Below are positions 1 to 5,816 of a stretch of DNA of 6,152 bases, piece by piece. Made by a program: the position numbers and the translations under genes. The notes under the pieces were generated by a model. That model ran no database searches. It was not told the origin of the DNA and saw only the letters and a program-made list of their open reading frames with translations. Position 1 is the first letter of the stretch, and each line of letters opens with the position of its first letter. Origin of the DNA: Novosphingobium sp. (lineage in GTDB: Bacteria > Pseudomonadota > Alphaproteobacteria > Sphingomonadales > Sphingomonadaceae). The stretch lies in assembly GCA_009885425.1 (NCBI GenBank), contig VFKS01000471.1, forward strand, positions 1 to 6,152, in the 5' to 3' direction.

Positions 1-535
1 CCGCGTTGGCGGCATCAAGGCTGGCGGTCGGCTCATCGGCCAGCAGCAGCATCGGGCGGCAGGCCAGCGCCTGCGCAATCGCTACGCGCTGTTTTTCGCC
101 GCCTGAAAGCTGCGCCGGCAGTTGGCCCAACTTGTCACCCAGCCCAAAGGCGCCAAGCAGGCGCTGGCCTTCCTCGCGCACCTCAAGCCCGCGGATCGCG
201 CCGCCAAAGCAGACGTTCTCCAGCGCGCTCATCACCGAGACCAAGCGGCTGGTCTGAAAGATCATCCCCAGATGGGCCCGGCGCCAGGCTGCGGCGGCAG
301 GCGGCTTCAAGCCGCTGAGGTTGAGCGTGCCCCAATGCAGCATGCCCCGGCTGGGCGGCACCGCCAGTGCCAGCAGCGACAGCAGCGTGGTCTTGCCCGC
401 GCCCGATGGCCCGCTGACCACGTGCAGCTGGCCCGGCGCGAAGACACGGCTGAGCGGAGCGAGCATCGGCTTCTCCTGCCCCGAATCGAGCATCGAGCGC
501 GACAGCGTCTCAAGGATCAAGGGCTGCGCGCTCAT
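1..535 (-). CDS. ABC transporter ATP-binding protein, DevA/LolD/MacB type (3' end outside window)
   Basis: This is the cytoplasmic ATPase that should power the FtsX-like permease encoded two genes upstream. Translation from the ATG at 535 gives 178 codons with no stop before the window edge, so the C-terminal part is missing. Visible motifs, in order, are Walker A GPSGAGKT (residues 42-49), a Q-loop glutamine in MIFQ (Q94), the ABC signature LSGGEKQR (143-150), Walker B MLLLADE (162-168) and the D-loop SLD (172-174). All catalytic motifs seen are intact; the H-loop would lie outside the window. The short spacing and the FtsX partner place it in the LolD/MacB/DevA group rather than among importers. 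Its ATG overlaps the stop of the adaptor gene in ATGA (532-535), which fixes the start and implies coupled translation. The family is certain; the exact subfamily is inferred from the neighbours. Confidence 0.93.
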   Translation of the reverse strand, partial: MSAQPLILETLSRSMLDSGQEKPMLAPLSRVFAPGQLHVVSGPSGAGKTTLLSLLALAVPPSRGMLHWGTLNLSGLKPPAAAAWRRAHLGMIFQTSRLVSVMSALENVCFGGAIRGLEVREEGQRLLGAFGLGDKLGQLPAQLSGGEKQRVAIAQALACRPMLLLADEPTASLDAANA

Positions 536-1524
536 TTGCTGAAGCCTACGGTGACGCGCAGGCCGACCACGCTGGGCAGATCGGGATCGTCGATCACCAC
601 GATCGCCTCGCGCACATCGCGGTCAAACCGATCAGTCGGATCGAGCGAGCGGGCGCTGCGGCGGCCCATGACCGAGGCCATTTCCACCACTCGACCTTTG
701 TAGCGCCGGGGCGATCCATCGATCCAGACCTCGGCCGGGGCGCCGATCCGCAGCATCGGCACATCGCGCTCGCCCACTTCGGCGCGGACGATCCGTTGTT
801 TCAGATTGCCCACGACAATCAGCGGCGTGCCCTGACTGGCCCCGGAAAATTCACCCTCGCGGCGCATCACCTGCAGCACTTGCCCGTCGATCGGGCTGCG
901 GATCTGGCACTGGGCCAAGGCGGCCCGGGCGGCGTCGGACTGGCCTTGGGCGGCGCTAGCGGCGGCTTCGGCCGAGGCGCGCTCCTGCGGACGCGATCCG
1001 TTGGAAAGCCCGGCGAGCTCGGCCGCTGCGCCATCGCGCGCAGCGCGGGCGGCATCGCGTTCGGCGCTGCGGGCATCAAGTTCGCGGCGCGAGACGAAGC
1101 CGCGCGTCGCCAGTGCCGTGGCCCGCTCGAGCGATTGTTCGGCGCCCCGCAAATCGGCTTCGGCTTTGGCCAATCCAGCAGAGCTCGCAGTAACCGCCTC
1201 ACGCCGCGGGCCAGCGCGAACCAGCGCGGCTTCGGCCCGGCTTTGCCCGGCGCTGGCGGCAGCGGCATTGGCGAGGCCGGCGCGCGGCGCGCAGCCAACC
1301 TCGAGCAAGACTTGCCCCTGCTTGACTATGTCGCCGCGGCGGACCAGCACCCGTTCGATCACGCCATCGGCCGCCGCAACCAATTGCCGCGCCTCGCCCG
1401 CGCTGTCGATCCGGCCCACAGCAGTGGCGAGATAGGGCGCGGGCTGCTGGGCGGCCGGCTCGCTGTGCGATGGCGTGCAGGCACCCAGCGCCAGCATCGC
1501 GGTAAGGGCAAATAGAGCTTTCAT
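532..1524 (-). CDS. HlyD-family periplasmic adaptor, predicted lipoprotein (DevB/MacA-like)
   Basis: This is the membrane fusion protein of the exporter, predicted to bridge the inner-membrane permease to the periplasm or an outer-membrane channel. I chose the ATG at 1524 (330 aa) because it opens with a lipoprotein signal, MKALFALTAMLALGAC, with lipobox LGAC and acylated Cys16, and because it overlaps the permease stop in ATGA. A longer reading to 1650 would only add arginine-rich shadow sequence. A first half-lipoyl segment lies near residues 50-77 (GVIERVLVRRGDIVKQGQ). A long Ala/Glu/Arg-rich helical hairpin follows at about 83-205, then the second lipoyl half at 206-226 (QIRSPIDGQVLQV), and a beta-barrel and membrane-proximal region to the end. 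The RAGPRREAV segment (103-111) recalls the DevB family. DevB and MacA usually carry a transmembrane anchor, so the lipid anchor here is a variation. The substrate cannot be read from the sequence. Confidence 0.9.
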   Translation of the reverse strand: MKALFALTAMLALGACTPSHSEPAAQQPAPYLATAVGRIDSAGEARQLVAAADGVIERVLVRRGDIVKQGQVLLEVGCAPRAGLANAAAASAGQSRAEAALVRAGPRREAVTASSAGLAKAEADLRGAEQSLERATALATRGFVSRRELDARSAERDAARAARDGAAAELAGLSNGSRPQERASAEAAASAAQGQSDAARAALAQCQIRSPIDGQVLQVMRREGEFSGASQGTPLIVVGNLKQRIVRAEVGERDVPMLRIGAPAEVWIDGSPRRYKGRVVEMASVMGRRSARSLDPTDRFDRDVREAIVVIDDPDLPSVVGLRVTVGFSK

Positions 1525-2684
1525 GTTCTGAACACGGCCTCCGGTCCGAATTGGCGCACGGCGCTGCCCGCGCTCGCGATGCTGACGGCGAGTGCGATCA
1601 GCACTGCGCCAGCCGGCACCAGCGCATCGCCCGCCGCGAACGAAACCCACGGCAGCAGCGGCTTCAGCGCCAGAATCATCAGCGGGGTGAAGACCATCAT
1701 CGCCGCCAGCGTGACTGTGGCGACCACCACCGCGATCCCGCCCGCCACCAGCCAGACCTCACGCTGGCCCGCGCCGTGGCCGAGCATCGAGAGCAGGTCC
1801 TGCGAATAACGCTGCAAGAACCGCAGCACGCCATTGGCCAGCAGGATCATCATCAGGACCGAAGCCAGGATCGCGGCCAGAATGATCGCGCTGCCCGCGC
1901 CGGTTTTGCGCTGCCAATAGACCGACGAGCTGCGCTCAAATTCGGCCCCGCTGCGCAGTGACAGTTCAGGGAACTGCGCCTGCGAGCGGCCCAGCGCGGC
2001 GGCCAGATCGGCGTTGCCGGTTGCGGGATCGTCAAACACCAGAAAAGCGGCAGAGCCCGGCTCCATCCGCAGGATCCGGCGGCCTTGTTCAAAACTGGTG
2101 ACGACATAGGGCGCGCCCAGAAAGGTCGGCAGGCGGCTGGTGGTTCCGGCCAGCTGCATGGTTTCCCTGCCTAGCGTGGCCTGCTGTTCAGCCCCGCCGC
2201 GAAGGTCAAGCCGGGCCAGATCGGACTGATCGGCGATGAAGCTGGTTTCGCTGAGGCGGCGGCCTGCGCTATCGGCGGCATCGTCGACCCCGATCACCGC
2301 AACATTGCCGCGCCGCCCGCTGGGTGAGGTCCAGGTGGTAAAGCCGAATGCAACCCGGCGGACGCCTGCCCGCGGGAAATTGCGCGCGATCAGCCCGGCA
2401 TAGTCCTCGCCGATCAGACCCGGAAAATCGAAGCATTCGATCGACCCGGCACTGACCCAGATCGCGCCGCCGACGAATTTCGGCCCGACCGCTCCGGCCC
2501 GGACGAACGAGGTGTAAACCTGATACTGGAACGAGGTGACAATCGCCGCGACCGCGCAAGCGATCAGCGTCACCTGCAGTGAGCGCCAGTCCCGTACCAC
2601 CACCGCCCGCACAAAAGCCAGCGGAGCCGCCAGGCCTGCGCGTGAAGTGGAAGCCGGGTGAGGAGTTGCATTCCCATCAGCCAT
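1521..2684 (-). CDS. FtsX-like ABC transporter permease (DevC/MacB-type)
   Basis: This is the inner-membrane permease of the exporter, 387 aa. The layout is that of a four-helix FtsX-type protein: TM1 at about residues 36-58, a large periplasmic domain at about 59-263, TM2 at about 264-288, TM3 at about 311-340 and TM4 at about 354-375. The ending RQFGPEAVFRT fits the usual FtsX-family C terminus. In the periplasmic domain, GFTTWTSPSGRRGNVAVIGVDD (split near residues 114-135) resembles the DevC pattern of a W-x-(N/S)-P segment followed by a V-x-G-(F/V)-D strand. It has no fused ATPase, unlike MacB; the ATPase is a separate gene two places downstream. The ATG at 2684 lies six bases after an in-frame stop and has no clear Shine-Dalgarno sequence, so the start could be leaderless or weakly translated. 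It is the first gene of its operon and shares ATGA with the adaptor gene. DevC rather than LolC/E is inferred from the HlyD neighbour. Confidence 0.85.
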   Translation of the reverse strand: MADGNATPHPASTSRAGLAAPLAFVRAVVVRDWRSLQVTLIACAVAAIVTSFQYQVYTSFVRAGAVGPKFVGGAIWVSAGSIECFDFPGLIGEDYAGLIARNFPRAGVRRVAFGFTTWTSPSGRRGNVAVIGVDDAADSAGRRLSETSFIADQSDLARLDLRGGAEQQATLGRETMQLAGTTSRLPTFLGAPYVVTSFEQGRRILRMEPGSAAFLVFDDPATGNADLAAALGRSQAQFPELSLRSGAEFERSSSVYWQRKTGAGSAIILAAILASVLMMILLANGVLRFLQRYSQDLLSMLGHGAGQREVWLVAGGIAVVVATVTLAAMMVFTPLMILALKPLLPWVSFAAGDALVPAGAVLIALAVSIASAGSAVRQFGPEAVFRT

Positions 2685-2718
2685 GAACCGTTAGGTAGCT
2701 TTGCGGAGATGGCTTGGC

Positions 2719-2734
2719 CGTGATGGAGATCACG
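2719..2734. promoter_or_regulatory. CRP/FNR-type inverted repeat upstream of the exporter operon
   Basis: The gap between the PLP-enzyme stop and the permease start holds a perfect 6+4+6 palindrome, CGTGATGGAGATCACG. It contains the CRP-type core GTGA-N6-TCAC and also the FNR-type core TGAT-N4-ATCA. Its centre lies about 42.5 bases upstream of the permease ATG, close to the spacing of an activator at -41.5 if the transcript begins at or next to the start codon. No convincing -10 box supports that. No T-run follows it on either strand, so a rho-independent terminator is unlikely. It may be an operator, or chance. Confidence 0.35.
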
Positions 2735-2758
2735 CTGAAGTTTAGAGTTAAATCCGGG

Positions 2759-4009
2759 TCAGGCACTCACCGGCAGGGTCGGCCACAGATCGGCGATCTC
2801 GCGCCCGTCATACAGTGCGATATCGCCGAACTGCAGGAACAGCGCCTCGCTCTGGTCGGGGCGGAGGAACACGGTGTCGTCGGGTTTGAGCGTGATCCGG
2901 TTTGAACCGGTCAGCAGTTCCTGATTGGAACTTCGGCCGAACAGTTTTGAATATTCAAGACCTTGCGGTGAAACCGGCTTGGCCAGCCAGTGCCCGCCGT
3001 GGATGAAAAATCCGCGGGTGGTGTTGCGGTCCCACCAGTGCATCGCGCCCGACAAGGCTTCGACCCCCGGCAGTGGCTGGTCGGCACTGGCCTTGATCAC
3101 CGGGGTGGCGATGAATGCGGCGGGGAGCAGGTCGACGAGGTCTTCGTAGTCAAAGTCACCCGGCTTGACGAAGGCTGATCCCACCGAAACCTCGTTCACG
3201 ACAGTTCCGGCGCAGTGGCGGCGAAAGGTTGGGCTGCCGGCACCGTTGAGGGTCAGCGTGGCTGGATCGAGACCTTCGCCTTTGAGCACTTCGATGGCTT
3301 TGGCATAGGCGGTCTGCGCATCGGTCCAGGCGTTGTCGGGGCTGGGCATTTTGGGGACGTGCGGATCATAGCCCATCAGGCCCGCGATCTGCACCCCCGC
3401 CGCTTTGGCTGCGGTTACAGCTTCGCCCAGCGCTTGCGGATCGGCAAACCCGCCGCGGTGCAGGCCGACATCGATTTCAAGACTGACCCGCAGCGTGATT
3501 TCGCGCGCCTTAGCCGCTTCGGCATATTCGCGCAGCCGCTGCGGCGTGTCGATCAGCCACTGCATTCGCGGGCCGGGATCGATCGCGGCATCGCTGGAAA
3601 TGCGGATGAACTCGCTGACCGGCAGAGGTTTTCCGCCGAGATAATCGGCCTGCGGGTGGAGTGGCACCAGTTGGTGCAGCATCTCGGCGCTGAACACCAT
3701 CAGGCGCTGGGTGCCCATGCCGCGCAGAATTGCGTCGAGCAGCAAGGGCGAGGGCAGCGACTTGGCCACCACCCGCAGCGGCAACTTGGCCGTATCGACG
3801 TTCTTGCGAACCGCGGCAATGTTCGCGGTCAGCCGGGCCTGGTCGATCACCAGCATCGGCCGGTTCAGCCCGGCGCGCTTCAAGGCGGCAGCCAGACCGT
3901 TGAAATAGGGATCGTGCATTGCGCCTAACTCCTTGGGCCGGGCGAGCATGGTACCGACACCAGCCAGCGCCAGCGCCCCGCCACCGATCAGGACTGTGCG
4001 GCGCTTCAT
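2759..4009 (-). CDS. Tat-signal PLP-dependent enzyme, alanine racemase N-terminal / D-serine dehydratase-like family
   Basis: This is a 416-aa fold-type III PLP enzyme, the TIM-barrel class that includes alanine racemase, D-threonine aldolase and DSD1-type D-serine dehydratase. Lys83 in LRVVAKSLPSP is the likely Schiff-base lysine. Other family marks are EIDVGLHRGG (178-187), GYDPH (213-217), the phosphate-binding-like NGAGSPT (255-261) and NEVSVGSAFV (272-281). The C-terminal beta domain ends in LYDGREIADLWP, typical of the DSD1 group. In that group a His-x-Cys pair binds zinc just before this segment, but here the matching place reads RPDQSEA (383-389), so the metal site looks altered. The N terminus MKRRTVLIGGGALALAG is a twin-arginine signal or anchor without a clear cleavage site, implying export of the folded, PLP-loaded protein. 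The ATG overlaps the flavoenzyme stop in ATGA. Substrate and reaction are unknown: aldolase, dehydratase, racemase or a binding role all remain possible. Confidence 0.85.
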   Translation of the reverse strand: MKRRTVLIGGGALALAGVGTMLARPKELGAMHDPYFNGLAAALKRAGLNRPMLVIDQARLTANIAAVRKNVDTAKLPLRVVAKSLPSPLLLDAILRGMGTQRLMVFSAEMLHQLVPLHPQADYLGGKPLPVSEFIRISSDAAIDPGPRMQWLIDTPQRLREYAEAAKAREITLRVSLEIDVGLHRGGFADPQALGEAVTAAKAAGVQIAGLMGYDPHVPKMPSPDNAWTDAQTAYAKAIEVLKGEGLDPATLTLNGAGSPTFRRHCAGTVVNEVSVGSAFVKPGDFDYEDLVDLLPAAFIATPVIKASADQPLPGVEALSGAMHWWDRNTTRGFFIHGGHWLAKPVSPQGLEYSKLFGRSSNQELLTGSNRITLKPDDTVFLRPDQSEALFLQFGDIALYDGREIADLWPTLPVSA

Positions 4010-5403
4010 CCGAAGATCCGCTGGACGAATGGATTGAGCATCTGCCCCGCCGGATCAACCGAACGCCGCACCGCCTGCGCCTCGGCAAACATCGGGTAAA
4101 GCGCCGTCAACTCCGCCCCGCCGAGCGAATGGAGCTTGCCCCAGTGCGGCCGCCCGCCAGCCTCGCGCAGCACCGGTTCGGCCAGTTTGAACATCCATTC
4201 ATGGTCTTCGCGGTACCAGGCATGGACCGCGATCGAGCCGCTTTCGCGTTCGTAAAAGGGGGACAGCCAGGCATCGTCGGGGGCGATGATCCGGGCCTCA
4301 ATCGGGAAGAACACGCCGGGCGCATCGCGTTCGATCCGGTCAATCACTTCACGCAGTGCTGCCACCTGTTCGCCAAGCGGCAGGTGGTATTCCATCTCCT
4401 TGAACCGCACCGGGCGTTCGTTGGAGAGCAGCTTCCAGCCTTCGTCGATTGACACTTCGGGCGGGATATCAGCCATCGCCGCCTGCGCCGCGCGGCGGCG
4501 CAGCGCCGGGGTGAATTCAAACAGATCGCGCAGGTTCTTGAGCGCCATCAGCGTTTCGACATCCTGATCTGGCCCGCGCGGGTTGACCGATTCGCCGGTG
4601 GTGTCGTGAGTGATCAGCGCCGATTTTCCGGTGAACGGCAGGACCAGGAATTCGGCATTGCGGTGCCGCTCAGCCAAGGCGGGCCAATCGCGCAGCATCT
4701 GCTCGGTATCGACCAGCGTGACGACTTTCTTGACCCGGCTGAGCGGGCGGTTCTGCAGCGTCACTTCGCTGATCACGCCGAACGCGCCAAGGCCCACCCT
4801 GGCGGCGTGGAACAGTTCAGGGCGGGCATCGCGGCTGCATTCGGCCACTTCGCCAGAGGGCAGGACCAGACGCATCGCGGTGACTTCACCGTGGAGCGCC
4901 TTGACCCCCTTGCCGGTGCCGTGGGTGCCCGTGGCGAGACCCCCGGCGAGGGTCTGCTTGTTGATATCGGGCAGGTTGGGCATCTCCTGCCCGATCGCGG
5001 CCAGCGCCGGGCCGAGCGCGGACAGCTTGGTCCCGGCGCGGACCGTGGCGGTGAGCTTTGCGGGATCGTGGCTGGCCAGACCCGAGAGCCGGTCGAGCGA
5101 GAGCAACGTTCCTTCGGTTGGGACCAGAGCGGTAAAGCTGTGACCAGAGCCGACCGGACGGATCGGGGCGCGGGCCGATTGCATCGCCGCAACCAGCTCG
5201 GCCTCAGTGGCAGGGGCAGCGCGGACGCTGGGATAGGCGTGCGCGTTCCCGGCCCAGTTGGACCAAAGCACCCGGCCCTGCGCATCCAGCGGCGGCGGAG
5301 CCTCACCCTCACGGCTGAGGTACCAGCGCCGTCCAACCAGCCCGCTCGCGCCCAGCGCCAGCGCGCCCGCGCCGCCCAGCAGGACCTTGCGCCGGGTCCT
5401 CAC
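4006..5403 (-). CDS. Tat-signal FAD-linked oxidoreductase, D-arabinono-1,4-lactone oxidase / alditol oxidase family
   Basis: This VAO-fold flavoenzyme, 465 aa from the GTG at 5403, would oxidise a sugar lactone or alditol outside the cytoplasmic membrane. The FAD-binding half (about residues 40-215) shows RPVGSGHSF (82-90), whose His88 fits the covalent FAD histidine of this family, ATGTHGTG (157-164) and GLGAFGVI (204-211). The ALO half (about 215-465) shows EMEYHLP (336-342), EARIIAPDDAWLSPFY (369-384) and RPHWGK (418-423). The E-x-R pair and the lysine of HWGK fit catalytic residues known in alditol oxidase. The N terminus (M)RTRRKVLLGGAGALALG is a twin-arginine signal with no obvious cleavage motif, so it may stay anchored. 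The GTG is chosen over the ATG at 5463 because GAGGA lies six bases upstream and GTGA overlaps the cytochrome stop. With a cytochrome next door it probably works as a dehydrogenase rather than an O2-using oxidase; that is inference, as is any choice of substrate. Confidence 0.9.
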   Translation of the reverse strand: MRTRRKVLLGGAGALALGASGLVGRRWYLSREGEAPPPLDAQGRVLWSNWAGNAHAYPSVRAAPATEAELVAAMQSARAPIRPVGSGHSFTALVPTEGTLLSLDRLSGLASHDPAKLTATVRAGTKLSALGPALAAIGQEMPNLPDINKQTLAGGLATGTHGTGKGVKALHGEVTAMRLVLPSGEVAECSRDARPELFHAARVGLGAFGVISEVTLQNRPLSRVKKVVTLVDTEQMLRDWPALAERHRNAEFLVLPFTGKSALITHDTTGESVNPRGPDQDVETLMALKNLRDLFEFTPALRRRAAQAAMADIPPEVSIDEGWKLLSNERPVRFKEMEYHLPLGEQVAALREVIDRIERDAPGVFFPIEARIIAPDDAWLSPFYERESGSIAVHAWYREDHEWMFKLAEPVLREAGGRPHWGKLHSLGGAELTALYPMFAEAQAVRRSVDPAGQMLNPFVQRIFG

Positions 5404-5750
5404 TTGCCGTCCTCGCGCCCGGCCATGAAGCGGATCAGGGCCTTGAGATCGTCCGGGGTGCATTCAAAGCACTGTCCGCCCGCAGGCATTCCGCCCTTGC
5501 CCTGGATCGCGGCGGCCAGCAGCGTCTCTTCGCCCAATGCCCAGCGCGGATCCCACAGCGTCCGGTCCCCGGTCAGCGGGGCAAGCGAATCCGCCACCGT
5601 GTGGCAGGCCTTGCAGGACCCGGCGTAGAGCTGAGCGAGCCGCGGATTGGCGGGGGAGAGGGCGGCGCTTTGCTCGGCAGTCAGCGGCTGGGGCGGCGCC
5701 TCACCGCAAGCGCTCAGCGCCAGCACCGCCAAGACAAACAAAAGCCGCAT
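5400..5750 (-). CDS. Lipoprotein cytochrome c, c5-like class I
   Basis: This is a small monohaem cytochrome, 116 aa, likely the electron acceptor for the flavoenzyme encoded just downstream. It opens MRLLFVLAVLALSAC, a lipoprotein signal with lipobox LSAC and acylated Cys15, so the mature protein should be membrane-tethered in the periplasm. The haem site is CKACH (46-50) and the distal ligand is probably Met88 in GGMPAGG. Cys94 and Cys97 in GQCFECTPDDL form the extra pair typical of cytochrome c5, likely a disulfide. The ATG at 5750 is preferred over an upstream TTG (5795) and ATGs (5780, 5777) because GAGGGG lies six bases before it and it starts directly with the signal peptide. The stop overlaps the flavoenzyme GTG. 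It is the first gene of the cluster. A weak TTGCCT-16-CATGAT promoter-like pair (5803-5776) is the only upstream candidate I see. Confidence 0.93.
   Translation of the reverse strand: MRLLFVLAVLALSACGEAPPQPLTAEQSAALSPANPRLAQLYAGSCKACHTVADSLAPLTGDRTLWDPRWALGEETLLAAAIQGKGGMPAGGQCFECTPDDLKALIRFMAGREDGK
5410..5414 (-). promoter_or_regulatory. Shine-Dalgarno site that fixes the GTG start of the flavoenzyme
   Basis: On the minus strand GAGGA stands six bases before the GTG at 5403, inside the end of the cytochrome gene. It decides for GTG rather than the ATG sixty bases further upstream, whose extra residues (GRSQGPDPLHGRARGRQ) look like a shadow of the cytochrome reading frame and would push the twin-arginine motif away from the N terminus. 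Confidence 0.7.
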
Positions 5751-5756
5751 CAATCG

Positions 5757-5772
5757 CCCCTCTTCCAAGGGG
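5757..5772 (-). promoter_or_regulatory. Cytochrome ribosome-binding site within a small hairpin
   Basis: The minus-strand sequence CCCCTTGGAAGAGGGG can fold into a 5-bp stem (CCCCT with AGGGG) with a six-base loop. Its 3' arm is the Shine-Dalgarno GAGGGG, which ends six bases before the ATG at 5750. If the transcript starts far enough upstream to include the 5' arm, the hairpin would mask the binding site and damp translation. The Shine-Dalgarno site is well supported; the regulatory effect is only a possibility. Confidence 0.4.
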
Positions 5773-5816
5773 GTCATCATGCGGCCTTTGTTCAATTAGG
5801 CAAGAGGCGGTTGGCG

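Noticed and set aside
796..1515. Plus-strand 239-aa open frame opposite the adaptor gene
   Set aside because: Gly/Ala/Arg-rich shadow of the HlyD adaptor hairpin with no recognisable motif.
1525..1650. N-terminal extension of the adaptor to the start at 1650
   Set aside because: The extra 42 residues are arginine-rich and overlap the permease gene out of frame; the lipoprotein signal begins exactly at the ATG at 1524.
2719..2734. Reading the palindrome as a rho-independent terminator of the redox operon
   Set aside because: The stem is only six pairs and no T-run follows on either strand.
3215..3928. Plus-strand 237-aa open frame opposite the PLP enzyme gene
   Set aside because: Antisense shadow of a gene with a conserved PLP site; no independent ribosome-binding site or domain.
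5404..5463. N-terminal extension of the flavoenzyme to the ATG at 5463
   Set aside because: It overlaps the cytochrome coding region and would bury the twin-arginine signal; the GTG at 5403 has a good Shine-Dalgarno sequence and the same overlap style as the other junctions.
4606..5628. Long plus-strand open frame (340 aa) opposite the flavoenzyme and cytochrome genes
   Set aside because: It lies antisense to two genes with clear catalytic motifs, shows no domain or signal of its own, and long antisense frames are expected at this GC content.
5776..5803. Promoter-like pair TTGCCT-16-CATGAT upstream of the cytochrome gene
   Set aside because: Each box matches only four of six consensus bases and alphaproteobacterial promoters vary; too weak to annotate.
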